A DNA stretch of 64,000 bases, taken from UBA1351 sp963677625. GTDB taxonomy: Bacteria; Bacillota; Clostridia; Lachnospirales; Vallitaleaceae. Positions 1-9,220 of the stretch are shown here, piece after piece. Both the position numbers and the translations under genes were made by a program. Location: NCBI GenBank assembly GCA_963677625.2, contig CAXXSW010000004.1, positions 1 to 64,000 of the forward strand, in the 5' to 3' direction. The notes below the pieces were generated by a model. That model did not search any database and was not told the DNA's origin. It saw only the letters and a list, made by a program, of their open reading frames with translations. Every line of letters begins with the position of its first letter. Position 1 is the first letter of the stretch.

Positions 1-848
1 TTCTTATTGTCTTCTCTTTTGGAAAAGTCCTGAACTTGACCTTCCATCTGAATTTCATCTACAAGAACCTCTTCTACTTCAGCAATACTAGTAAGATCTG
101 ATATAAACTTTTCTTCTTTATCCTTAGTAATAACAAATACAGAAAAATCAGATTCAAACTTCTCATCTTCAATATCCTGCACACTAGGATAAGCCTTAAT
201 AATCTGACCAAGTTTCTCTAAAGTTCTAAAGATAATAAAAGCCCTGGCAGACTTCAATACACAGGTTTCTGCAATAACAATGGTAACACCCATTGTCTTA
301 TATCCTTCTTCCTTAGATTTAAGTATAGCATTTTTCTCGTAATCATTAAAAGAAAGCATAAGGTGTTTTCTCTCATTATCGCCCTCTTTAGTTTCAGTTT
401 CCTGAGGGTTCACTTCAGTAGATTGAGGTGTTGGCTTTTGAGCTTCAGGAGCCTCAACCTCTCCCTTTGATTCTAAAATAGCAGCAAGACGATCGATAAT
501 AACCTTATTATCCTCATCACCTTCTCCACCTGTATTAACTATAACTTCAATGTAGGACTCTAAAGCATCCAAACATTGGAAAAGTACGTCCAAAAGCTCA
601 GCGGATACACTAATGACTTCATTACGAATCTCAGATAGAACATTTTCCATATCATGAGTTAATACAGTCATTTTCTTAAAACCCATAGTAGCTGCCATAC
701 CTTTAAGGGTATGTGCTACACGAAAGACCTGATTAATATATTCCTTATTATCAGGATCCTTTTCCATCTCTAAGAGAGTTACATTTAGATTTTGTAAATG
801 TTCCTTTGATTCTTCAATAAACATTTCCAGATATTGCGATACATCCAT
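1..848 (-). CDS. cheA: Chemotaxis histidine kinase CheA (N-terminal part; runs off the window)
   Basis: This is the first 282 or so residues of CheA, the kinase that phosphorylates CheY and CheB. The ATG at 848-846 directly follows the CheB stop at 849-851. The N-terminal Hpt domain is clear: residues 1-100 include the phospho-acceptor motif AHTLKGMA with His46. A Glu/Pro-rich linker (about residues 128-150) follows, then a P2-like domain (about 155-250) that would dock CheY or CheB. The frame stays open to base 1, so the dimerisation, ATPase and CheW-like domains lie outside. It is the last visible gene of the fla/che operon. Confidence 0.93.
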   Translation of the reverse strand, partial: MDVSQYLEMFIEESKEHLQNLNVTLLEMEKDPDNKEYINQVFRVAHTLKGMAATMGFKKMTVLTHDMENVLSEIRNEVISVSAELLDVLFQCLDALESYIEVIVNTGGEGDEDNKVIIDRLAAILESKGEVEAPEAQKPTPQSTEVNPQETETKEGDNERKHLMLSFNDYEKNAILKSKEEGYKTMGVTIVIAETCVLKSARAFIIFRTLEKLGQIIKAYPSVQDIEDEKFESDFSVFVITKDKEEKFISDLTSIAEVEEVLVDEIQMEGQVQDFSKREDNK

Positions 849-1943
849 TTAGAGCACCTCCAGTTTTTTTACAATTGCATTTGAAATCTTATCTAAAGGC
901 TGGATTTCATCTGCCATTCCAGCTTCCACTACAGATTTCGGCATTCCATAGACAACACATGAATCTTCATCCTGGGCGATAACATGACATTTTCTCGCAC
1001 CTCTTAAGTCTTTAAAACCATCCCTACCATCAGCTCCCATACCGGTCATAATAACACCCACAACATGAGGAATCTTTATGGTTGCTAGTGATGTCAGCAT
1101 AACATCAACTGCTGGCTTATGAGCACCTTTCTTCGGACCGTCTGATAATTCTATGTAATAATCCGATCCTTTTTGCCTAACCAAAAGATGTCTGTCCCCT
1201 GGAGCAATATAAGCCCACCCTTTAAGGATTTTATCACCGTCTTCAGCTTCTTTAACATTTATCTGACTAAGTTGATTCAACCGATCCGACAAAGACTTAG
1301 TGAATCCTGGTGGCATATGCTGAACAATAACTATGCCTGCATCTAAATCTCCCGGTAAATATGGAAGAACATATTGCAAGGCCCTAGGTCCTCCAGTTGA
1401 TGTTCCGATTGCTACTAACTTATTAATCTTCTCATCACTCTTAGATTTGGAAACAGGCTTTGGTTTAGCTTTAGCTCCTGTACTATTAATTTCAAAAGAT
1501 CTAGCAAACTTTGGTTTAAACTTTGTGACGGATTTGGCACCACTATTGGCTGCTGCTACAAGCTTGGCCATTAATTCCTTGCTAATTTCATCTGAATTAA
1601 CCTTGAAGATATTATCCGGCTTAGCTACAAAGTCAAAAGCACCCAGTTCCAAGGCCTCAATGGTTTCAGTTGCCCCTTCTTTGGTCAACGTAGACATCAT
1701 AACCACAGGAACTCTCTGCTTCTTATTCAACTCTTTCAACATAGTCAAACCATCCATAACAGGCATTTGAATATCCAAGGATACAACATCTGGTTTAAGT
1801 TCTTCAATTTTCTCTAGTCCTTCTTTACCATTTGCTGCAGTACCTATGACCTCACACCTATCGTCATTATTAATTATATCAGATATTACCTTACGCATGA
1901 ATGCAGAGTCGTCAACTATTAATATTCTTTTCTTTTTGTTCAT
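849..1943 (-). CDS. cheB: Chemotaxis protein-glutamate methylesterase/deamidase CheB
   Basis: CheB removes methyl groups from chemoreceptors during adaptation. From the ATG at 1943 it has 364 residues, the usual length. An N-terminal receiver domain (ILIVDDSAFM, then SLDIQMPVMDG) is joined by a Lys/Pro/Ser-rich linker to a C-terminal esterase domain with GTSTGG (catalytic Ser), QHMPPGFT (catalytic His) and MTGMGADGRDG (catalytic Asp region). The start is not certain: the ATG at 1943 has no good ribosome site, whereas AAAGGAG lies about 50 bases upstream, inside an in-frame extension beginning at TTG 2000. I prefer 1943 because the receiver fold starts there. Its stop abuts the cheA start. Confidence 0.95.
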   Translation of the reverse strand: MNKKKRILIVDDSAFMRKVISDIINNDDRCEVIGTAANGKEGLEKIEELKPDVVSLDIQMPVMDGLTMLKELNKKQRVPVVMMSTLTKEGATETIEALELGAFDFVAKPDNIFKVNSDEISKELMAKLVAAANSGAKSVTKFKPKFARSFEINSTGAKAKPKPVSKSKSDEKINKLVAIGTSTGGPRALQYVLPYLPGDLDAGIVIVQHMPPGFTKSLSDRLNQLSQINVKEAEDGDKILKGWAYIAPGDRHLLVRQKGSDYYIELSDGPKKGAHKPAVDVMLTSLATIKIPHVVGVIMTGMGADGRDGFKDLRGARKCHVIAQDEDSCVVYGMPKSVVEAGMADEIQPLDKISNAIVKKLEVL

Positions 1944-2064
1944 ATTTTGTATACACACATCAGCTTCATCATAGATGAACTTGATGTATTCTCCTTTCAA
2001 TTAGTACATATACACCCCTATTGCCCAATATACATAAAAAGGTTAAAAGTTTCTAAAGATCTTT

Positions 2065-2742
2065 CTATAAGCCCTTTTCCTTTTTCCTTCTTTTTCGTTC
2101 TTCCTCAAAAATAAATTTTATAATTTTTTCCCTATCTTCTTGTCCCAGTTCATCAAACATAACTCTGTTTTGATAGTATGTCTGGTCTGGCTCAATTGCC
2201 TTGCTTTGAAGAACTAAGCCGGCTGCTTCAAGATCAATACTATAGTCCGTCAGCTTTAATCGAAGATGACATTTTATTCTCGTATTAATACTAATTTGTT
2301 GGTCAGTAGAAAAACGAATGCCTCCACCACTAATATCCAATAGGGTTCCCTGATACTTATGTTCTTCATCAAGAACATCATCTTGTCCTTCTAAAAAGAA
2401 CTGGAAACTCAAAACACAGTTCATCCGGTAGTACTGCCTTCGCTGGTACTTTTTAATTGGTGTTATTAGGGTCAGTTCAAGATAATGCAGTTTACCATCT
2501 TTCAACCTTTTTGTCAGCTCAACTTCTCCTCGATACAAACCTCTGTCCGTATAAATACAAGCATAATAAATAACTTCTTTTTCCAGGGGAACAATTCTTC
2601 CGGCTTCTAGTGGAGCTTGAATCATGATCTTCCTATCATCCAAAATCTCATAAATCATACTGTAGTAGGTATCGGCTTCCGTTATTTCAGTTTTTTTTGT
2701 CAATTCAATTTTATCTCCCAGTGTTACTGCATTGTGCATCAT
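2065..2742 (-). CDS. PilZ-domain flagellar brake protein (YcgR/YpfA-like c-di-GMP receptor)
   Basis: A 225-residue protein with the two-domain layout of YcgR/YpfA: an N-terminal YcgR-like beta domain (residues about 10-95) and a C-terminal PilZ domain. The c-di-GMP binding signature is present as RRQYYR (RxxxR class) followed about 45 residues later by DISGGGIRF (D/NxSxxG). The family slows or stops the motor by contacting MotA or the C-ring when c-di-GMP is high. It lies 11 bases after flhG and before cheB inside the operon, which fits a motor-control job. The C-terminal tail is very basic (RKRRKKEK). Confidence 0.88.
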   Translation of the reverse strand: MMHNAVTLGDKIELTKKTEITEADTYYSMIYEILDDRKIMIQAPLEAGRIVPLEKEVIYYACIYTDRGLYRGEVELTKRLKDGKLHYLELTLITPIKKYQRRQYYRMNCVLSFQFFLEGQDDVLDEEHKYQGTLLDISGGGIRFSTDQQISINTRIKCHLRLKLTDYSIDLEAAGLVLQSKAIEPDQTYYQNRVMFDELGQEDREKIIKFIFEEERKRRKKEKGL

Positions 2743-2753
2743 GTCGCTACCCC

Positions 2754-3632
2754 CTATCTCCGTCGTTTCAACATAGTTGAAAAAATATTAGAAAATCCTG
2801 TACTAGAATTCTGAGCAAACTCTTTGGATTCCATAACATTATGTCCTAATTTTTCAAAAGCTTTGGCTACTGAAGATTTAGGATACAAAATAGTTACCGG
2901 TTTCTGCTCAATAACTGCCTTAGGTAAGGCTTTGTCCTCAGGCAAGAAACCGATATTTCTAAGTTCCAGCCCTAAGAATTTCTTAGTCACCTTATTTAAT
3001 TTATCGAAAATATCCAGACCTTCCGCATCACTGGTAACGCGGTTGATCAGAACATTGACTTTTTTATCCATCCCTTCCACCTTATTATTTTTAATAGCTT
3101 TCAAAACCGCATAAGCATCTGTAACAGATGTCGGTTCTGGTGTAGTTACCAATATAACCTCATTGGATGCATGAATGAAGCTTAAAACCGCGTCACTAAT
3201 TCCTGCACCGGTATCTATAATGATAACATCAGCATATTTCTCCAAATCATTTAACTTACTAACTAAAAAACTGATCTGTGCATGATCCAGTTTTAAAAGT
3301 TCCTTGACTCCAGATCCTCCTGAGAGGAACTCAATACCAAGGGGTCCATTCTGCAAAACTTCATTGATGGACATATTATTATATATAATGTCAAAAAGGT
3401 TATATTTTGGTACAATACCAAAAATAACTTCAACATTGGCAAGTCCAAAATCCGCATCGAATATAATAACTTTCTTTCCCATCTTGCGAAGCATAATAGC
3501 AAGATTAACTGAAACATTGGATTTACCAACTCCACCTTTGCCAGAAGTGACAGTTATAACTCTTGCTCTATTAGGTTGAACGACTTGATTTGCCTTGACA
3601 ATATTCCTAAGATTACTCGCTTGATCCATCAT
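2754..3632 (-). CDS. flhG: Flagellar number regulator FlhG (YlxH), MinD-like ATPase
   Basis: A MinD/ParA-type ATPase that works with FlhF to set flagellar number and place. The deviant Walker A motif SGKGGVGKSNVS lies near the N-terminus, with the second motif IIIDTGAGIS and a MinD-like ATPase core. The start is taken at ATG 3632 (292 residues), preceded by GGGAGGTGACG; a longer in-frame extension upstream would lie wholly within flhF and has no ribosome site. The start overlaps the last 20 bases of flhF, which suggests translational coupling. Confidence 0.94.
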   Translation of the reverse strand: MMDQASNLRNIVKANQVVQPNRARVITVTSGKGGVGKSNVSVNLAIMLRKMGKKVIIFDADFGLANVEVIFGIVPKYNLFDIIYNNMSINEVLQNGPLGIEFLSGGSGVKELLKLDHAQISFLVSKLNDLEKYADVIIIDTGAGISDAVLSFIHASNEVILVTTPEPTSVTDAYAVLKAIKNNKVEGMDKKVNVLINRVTSDAEGLDIFDKLNKVTKKFLGLELRNIGFLPEDKALPKAVIEQKPVTILYPKSSVAKAFEKLGHNVMESKEFAQNSSTGFSNIFSTMLKRRR

Positions 3633-4866
3633 CGTCACCTCCCAGTAAATTCTTGGCAATATGATGAGGATTGATTTCGCTAATATCATCCGGCACGTTC
3701 TGACCAAAAGTTACATAAGATAATTTGGATTTGGTCGATAACTTGACATTCAATATATTTCCGTAGCTCAACGTTTCATCAAGTTTTGTAAAAATAATTT
3801 TAAAGTCACAAATATGATTATAGACATTTACAATTTTTATAAGATCCTTATATTTTGTAGCTACACTTAAGGTCAAGTAAACATCTTTATCCGGTATAGA
3901 TGTCAAGAGTTCCATTAGCTCGTTTTGATGAGTTTTATTCTTATGAGACCGACCGGCTGTATCAACCAGAACAAGGTCCTTATCCTTAAAAAACGCAATG
4001 GCCTCTTTCATTTCATCCGGTGTATAGACAACCTTAATTGGTATACCCAAAATATTGGCGTATGTTCTCAATTGCTCAACTGCTGCAATACGGTATGTGT
4101 CTGATGTAATAAGGGCTACATCTCGGTTGTGAATCAAGGTATGAAGTGATGCTATTTTGGCTATTGTGGTTGTCTTACCCACACCAGTTGGGCCTATAAA
4201 AAAGACCGGTTTATTTTTCTTTCCTGGATCTATAATCTCAAAATCAGATAGGTACTTGACAATACGTTTATAAACAATGCTAACTAGTTCATCAATTTCC
4301 GGATCATGGTCAACAAAATACTCGGCCATTCCCATCATCAATTCATTAGCATAGGGTTCATCCACTTCATTGTCCATTAACTGGTCATAAATGACTTTCA
4401 TCATTGGAACATCCTCTATAGATTCTTCCTCAATAATGATATCCTTATTTATCAACCTAGTATCATCAAATTCATCCTCATGATCTGTTTCATTCAATAT
4501 TGACGTTTCAATTTCCATGACAGTGTTATCTAAATCTTGTTTTTTTTCTTTTTGCTTTGATGAATACCTTGTAATAAAGTCCTTAAATTCATCAAGCTCT
4601 GATTCTTCACTGACTACCCCTTCCTTAATTAGCGCTTGATTACGCCGGAGGTCTTCAGCATTAAGGTTGATCTGAGGTAATTCTTTCGAAATAGCCCGGT
4701 CATCTCTGGCGGCGGTCACCTCTACATAAGGTTTTTTAAATATTTTCATTATCCCTTTTGGTTTTATATGCTTAACACTGACAATAAGCGCATCCAGTCC
4801 TAATTCATCTTTTACCAACTTTTTGGCTTCTGTTTCTGTTGTCCCTCTGTATTTACGTAACTCCAT
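3613..4866 (-). CDS. flhF: Flagellar SRP-like GTPase FlhF
   Basis: FlhF is an SRP-family GTPase that marks where flagella are built. The 417 residues comprise a basic N-terminal B domain (about 1-130, including the conserved start MELRKYRG), an acidic linker, and an NG GTPase domain with G1 GPTGVGKTTTIAKIA, G2 TSDTYRIAAVEQL, G3 DTAGRSHKN and G4-like TKLDE. Start and flhA stop overlap by one base (TAATG). The length fits the family. Confidence 0.95.
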   Translation of the reverse strand: MELRKYRGTTETEAKKLVKDELGLDALIVSVKHIKPKGIMKIFKKPYVEVTAARDDRAISKELPQINLNAEDLRRNQALIKEGVVSEESELDEFKDFITRYSSKQKEKKQDLDNTVMEIETSILNETDHEDEFDDTRLINKDIIIEEESIEDVPMMKVIYDQLMDNEVDEPYANELMMGMAEYFVDHDPEIDELVSIVYKRIVKYLSDFEIIDPGKKNKPVFFIGPTGVGKTTTIAKIASLHTLIHNRDVALITSDTYRIAAVEQLRTYANILGIPIKVVYTPDEMKEAIAFFKDKDLVLVDTAGRSHKNKTHQNELMELLTSIPDKDVYLTLSVATKYKDLIKIVNVYNHICDFKIIFTKLDETLSYGNILNVKLSTKSKLSYVTFGQNVPDDISEINPHHIAKNLLGGDDDGSSE

Positions 4867-6902
4867 TAAATGCTCACCATCCCTACAGACTGTAATTCAA
4901 CCTGATTATCTATCTCACCATAGGATATGACAATAACACCAGGAAAACGTTCCTCTATCAACTTCTTATAATAGACTCTGACAATGGGTGATGTCAGAAT
5001 AATCGGTGTTCTTCCCATACTGTCTAACTTGTCCGCTGCAAGAGCTGTCCCCTGCATGATTTTCTCAATATATGAAGGATCCAGATTTAAATACATACCC
5101 TGTTCCGTTTTCTTAACAGAGTCCATAATCTCCTGCTCTATAGAAGGATCTAAAGTCAAAACCTGATTGGTCTCTTCATCAAAAAATTTCTTGCTGATTG
5201 TTCTTTTAAGCGCCTGCCTAACATATTCAGTCAGGATATCTGGGTCCTTATTGGTTAGAGCATAATCAGCCAAGGTCTCAAAAATAGTAACCAAATCTCT
5301 TATAGATACACCTTCTCTAAGTAAATTCTGGAGCACCTTTTGAATATCTCCAATGGACATAAGTTTTGGTACTAATTCTTCCACAAGAGTAGAATGATTT
5401 TCACCAACATTATTAACAAGCGTTTTAACATCTTGTCTTGTCAGCAACTCATCCAGATACATTTTCACCACTTCAGTTAAGTGTGTAGCAATAATTGATG
5501 GTGGGTCAACAACTGTGTATCCCATAGCCTCAGCCCGTTCTCTCTGACCTTCAGTTATCCATAATGCCGGCAATTGAAAGGCTGGTTCAATTGTTTCAAT
5601 ACCATCTATTTCGTCTTCAATAAAACCAGGATTCATAGCCATGTAATGGTCAAATAATATCTCTCCTTCAGCTATTTGATTTCCTTTTATCTTAATAATA
5701 TATTGATTCGGATTAAGCTGTATATTATCTCTAAGCCTAATTATAGGTACAATTGTTCCTAATTCCAAAGCAATTTGTCGTCGAATCATAACCACCCTAT
5801 CAAGGAGGTCTCCACCTTGACTAGCATCAGCCAATGGAATAATTCCATATCCGAACTCCAACTCGATGGGGTCTACTTGAAGGAGATTGACAACATTCTC
5901 TGGCCGCCTAATTTCTTCCGCTTCAACATCTTCTGTAGAAATTTCTTCCTGGACTGCCTGTACCTGCATTTGATTTTGCATAACTCGACCACTGACAACC
6001 GTAAGTATTCCTGCTCCAGATACAATAATCGGATTTAGGGGTGTAAAAACCCCAAGAAAAATAAGTACTCCACCAGCCATATAAAGGACCCTTGGCATAC
6101 CAAACATCTGCTCCATAATGGTTTCACTGACTTCTGAATCCTTATTAACCTTTGTAACTAGCATACCTGTTGCCAAAGATATCAAAAGAGCTGGAATCTG
6201 ACTAACTAAACCATCTCCAATAGTGAGTATAGTATATTCATTTACTGCTTCTCCAAAGTTCATTCCTCTGGAGATAACACCAAGAACAATACCAAAAATA
6301 ATATTAATCCCTGTAATTATAAGACCAGCAATAGCATCATTCTTTACAAATTTACTAGCACCATCCATGGAACCATAAAAACTGGCTTCATCTTGTATCT
6401 TCTGTCTTCTCTCCCTAGCCTGTAGTTCATCTATAAGACCAGAATTCAAATCAGCATCAATTGCCATTTGCTTACCTGGCATAGCATCCAAAGTAAACCT
6501 AGCTGATACCTCGGCGACTCGTTCAGAACCCTTGGTAATAACCAAAAAATTGATAATTACTAATATAATAAAAACCACTATACCCACAATTTGGTTATCT
6601 CCACCAACAAACGAACCGAAGGTTTGAATAACATTTCCGGCGCCTTTCTTACCAGAAGTAAGTATAGCTCGCGTAGAAGAAACGTTCAGAGAAAGTCTGT
6701 ATATAGTCATAAATAACAGTATAGTAGGAAAAGCTGACATATTAAGCGCTTCTCTTGCAAACATAGCATTGAAAAGAATCACCAGAGCCAGTAAAATATT
6801 CATGGTTATAAGCACGCTAAGCGCGCCTCCCGGTATAGGGAGTATCATAACGACTACCGATATGATGATAAAGAGTCCAAGTATAATATCCCCTGGTTTC
6901 AT
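4866..6902 (-). CDS. flhA: Flagellar export gate protein FlhA
   Basis: The 678-residue inner-membrane export gate subunit. The N-terminal half holds about eight hydrophobic segments (residues 1-310). The FHIPEP-family signature RFTLDAMPGKQMAIDADLNSGLI region is intact at about residue 135-160. The C-terminal cytosolic domain (about 330-678) docks chaperone-substrate complexes and forms the nonameric ring. Its ATG overlaps the end of flhB, and its stop overlaps flhF. Confidence 0.97.
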   Translation of the reverse strand: MKPGDIILGLFIIISVVVMILPIPGGALSVLITMNILLALVILFNAMFAREALNMSAFPTILLFMTIYRLSLNVSSTRAILTSGKKGAGNVIQTFGSFVGGDNQIVGIVVFIILVIINFLVITKGSERVAEVSARFTLDAMPGKQMAIDADLNSGLIDELQARERRQKIQDEASFYGSMDGASKFVKNDAIAGLIITGINIIFGIVLGVISRGMNFGEAVNEYTILTIGDGLVSQIPALLISLATGMLVTKVNKDSEVSETIMEQMFGMPRVLYMAGGVLIFLGVFTPLNPIIVSGAGILTVVSGRVMQNQMQVQAVQEEISTEDVEAEEIRRPENVVNLLQVDPIELEFGYGIIPLADASQGGDLLDRVVMIRRQIALELGTIVPIIRLRDNIQLNPNQYIIKIKGNQIAEGEILFDHYMAMNPGFIEDEIDGIETIEPAFQLPALWITEGQRERAEAMGYTVVDPPSIIATHLTEVVKMYLDELLTRQDVKTLVNNVGENHSTLVEELVPKLMSIGDIQKVLQNLLREGVSIRDLVTIFETLADYALTNKDPDILTEYVRQALKRTISKKFFDEETNQVLTLDPSIEQEIMDSVKKTEQGMYLNLDPSYIEKIMQGTALAADKLDSMGRTPIILTSPIVRVYYKKLIEERFPGVIVISYGEIDNQVELQSVGMVSI

Positions 6903-8065
6903 GTTTCTAAGCTCCTATTTCTAAGAGAATAAACAAAGGCTAAGACCTCTGCAACCGCCTGATAAAGATCCGGTGGTATTTCATCACCGATTTCAACGGT
7001 ATAATAAAGGGTTCTTGCCAAGGGTTTATTCTCAATAATTTCTATTTTATGTTCTTTAGCTTGCTCTCTTATCCTTGCAGCCATTAGGTCAGCCCCTTTT
7101 GCTAAAACAATTGGTGCACTACTTCCATGTTCATCATATTGTATGGCAACAGCAAAATGAGTAGGATTTGTTATAATAACATCAGCCTTTGGTACGTCCT
7201 GCATCATCCGTCGCATAGCAGCTTCTCTCATACGTTGTCTGATTCTAGACTTTACTTCAGGATTACCATCCATCATTTTACGTTCTTCCTTAACCTCTTG
7301 TTTAGTCATACGAAGGTCACGCTCAAACTTATATCTGGTATAGGCATAATCAAGACCTGCAATAATGACAAAGTACATACCTACCTGAATACCAATATCT
7401 AAAACAATGTTTACAATCAATTTATAAGCTTCAAAAACAGGTAAATCATAAAAATTGACAATGAGCATTTCATAATCTCTAATCTGAAAATATACGATCA
7501 TGAGAATAATTACAAGCTTAAGGATAGACTTAACCAAATCAACCAGTACCTTGACAGAAAATAAACGCTTAAACCCTTGTACCGGACTTAACCGATTCAA
7601 TTTCGGTTGAAGGGGCTTTCCTGTAGGATGCCATCCAACCTGAATAACATTGGCAACTATTGCTATAATAATCGCTACAGCAAATATAGGCAAGATAATG
7701 ATAAGACCATCTACAAGCATTTCAGTATATATACCAGAAGCATCTTCAAGGGAAAGCTCATCCAAATGAAAGAGCGAGAAAGTCTTTACCATGAGCTCGA
7801 CAGTCCTTCTCGCCATCTCTGGTCCCCATATCTTCAGGGTTGCAAAAATAGCCACCAACATCATAGCTGTAGTGACTTCAACACTCTTTGCCACCTGACC
7901 GTCTTCTCTTGCCTTCTCCCTTTTTTTTGGGGTTGCAGTTTCGGTTTTGTCACCTGAACCACCATCTGCAAAAAGCTGAAGATTCATAGGAAGTCTTGCT
8001 ATGACTCCCTCTATATTCAGTTCAGTATTCTCATGAATCCATTTTCCAGCATTTTTACTCATCAT
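6899..8065 (-). CDS. flhB: Flagellar export switch protein FlhB
   Basis: FlhB switches export specificity from hook to filament after self-cleavage. The NPTH autocleavage site is intact (ITNPTHFAVAIQYD). The classical N-terminus MNLQLFADGGSGDKTETATPKKREKAREDGQ starts at residue 27, so the first 26 residues (ATG 8065) are an extension or the true start is ATG 7987. Four hydrophobic segments lie between residues about 60 and 235. In several Clostridia fliR and flhB are fused; here they are separate, with flhB starting within the last bases of fliR. Confidence 0.95.
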   Translation of the reverse strand: MMSKNAGKWIHENTELNIEGVIARLPMNLQLFADGGSGDKTETATPKKREKAREDGQVAKSVEVTTAMMLVAIFATLKIWGPEMARRTVELMVKTFSLFHLDELSLEDASGIYTEMLVDGLIIILPIFAVAIIIAIVANVIQVGWHPTGKPLQPKLNRLSPVQGFKRLFSVKVLVDLVKSILKLVIILMIVYFQIRDYEMLIVNFYDLPVFEAYKLIVNIVLDIGIQVGMYFVIIAGLDYAYTRYKFERDLRMTKQEVKEERKMMDGNPEVKSRIRQRMREAAMRRMMQDVPKADVIITNPTHFAVAIQYDEHGSSAPIVLAKGADLMAARIREQAKEHKIEIIENKPLARTLYYTVEIGDEIPPDLYQAVAEVLAFVYSLRNRSLET

Positions 8066-8849
8066 TGTGGTGACATACCCCTAATAAAGACGTCCAACAT
8101 TCTCAAAAATTCTTCAGTTACCAAATCAGTCAAGTTAACAAAGAGATAGGACAACAAATATAAAACTGCTAGACCTAACAAAATCTTTATTGGAAATCCT
8201 ACCACAAACATATTCAATTGAGGTACAGTTCTAGCTAGTATACCCAAGACACCATTGGTAACTAACATAACAAAAAAACTGGTGCTGCAATCTGCAATGC
8301 TATAAGAAAAAAATTATTAAAAAAGCCAATAAACGAATCATACAAGTAAGTTGTCAAAACCATTTGGCCCAAGGGTATCAAGTTAAAACTCTTTTTTAAT
8401 GCTATAAAAATAAAACCATAGGACCTAGTGACGAGAAACAACATTAAATATAGGAAGTAATAATAATTACCTGTTACCGTGATATTGGTCTGACTCAAAG
8501 GATCAAATACATTAACCATAGAAAAACCAATTTGATAGTCAATAAACTGTCCAGCAAGCGTCAATGCAGCAAGTACAGCATATACGCTAAGTCCAATCAA
8601 CCAACCGGTAATAAACTCCTTAATAACAATCAGAGCAAAAGGGATAACTTCTGCACTGGTCACCTCCACCTCTGTAGGAACAACATTTATCATAATCAAA
8701 GAGGTAAAAACAGCTAAGGCAACCTTAGTCAAAGCGGGAATATTCCTATTGCTAAGAAAAGGTACTAAAAGCATAAGGCCAAGCATACGAATTAAAATAA
8801 GAAAAAAACTGTCCATGTAGGCATATGGGTCTGATAACAATAAGTTCAT
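8062..8849 (-). pseudogene. fliR: Flagellar export gate protein FliR, interrupted by a one-base frameshift at a T7 tract
   Basis: FliR is a core component of the FliPQR export channel. It is read here in two frames: residues 1-195 from 8849 to 8262 and residues 196-263 from 8268 to 8062, together the normal FliR length. The frame changes at a run of seven T in the mRNA sense (8272-8278). The first frame reads PVFLLC then stops at TAG; shifted by one it continues VMLVTNGVLGILARTVPQLNMFVVGFPIKI, a conserved FliR segment. The codons GTT TTT TTG form a U UUU UUG heptamer suited to -1 ribosomal slippage, and an ATG sits right after it. Programmed frameshift, split gene, phase variation or a sequencing error are all possible. 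Confidence 0.9.
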
Positions 8850-8857
8850 CTAATCAC

Positions 8858-9127
8858 CTAACGTATAAACTGTTGCATGCTTTCCATAGTTGTAGTAAAA
8901 AAATCCAACATGGTCGAGCCAATAAATGTTCCAAATACAATCAAGGCTAAAAAAACAGCCAAAATCTTAGGTACAAAAGAAAGGGTTTGATCCTGAATAG
9001 ATGTAATGGTCTGGAATAGTGACACTAACAGACCAACTACAAGGGCTACTAAAAGCAAGGGTCCCGCCGATAAAATAACAGTCAACAAAGCTTCCCTAGC
9101 AAAGTCCATAACAGACTGTTCTCCCAT
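8858..9127 (-). CDS. fliQ: Flagellar export gate protein FliQ
   Basis: An 89-residue protein with two hydrophobic hairpin segments (about residues 15-40 and 50-75), the full size of FliQ. The segment TSIQDQTLSFVPKI is typical. The ATG is preceded by AAGGAGGGGTATTA. It forms the helical export channel with FliP and FliR. Confidence 0.95.
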   Translation of the reverse strand: MGEQSVMDFAREALLTVILSAGPLLLVALVVGLLVSLFQTITSIQDQTLSFVPKILAVFLALIVFGTFIGSTMLDFFTTTMESMQQFIR

Positions 9128-9220
9128 TAATACCCCTCCTTCCAGTACATTAATCCTAATGTAAAATTAAACCCTTAAAATTTAAAGTTTGATACCAAGA
9201 ATTTCCCACAAATCTTAGGG

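Noticed and set aside
1333..1770. 145-codon open frame on the plus strand
   Set aside because: It is the antisense shadow of cheB, has no ribosome site and no recognisable protein features.
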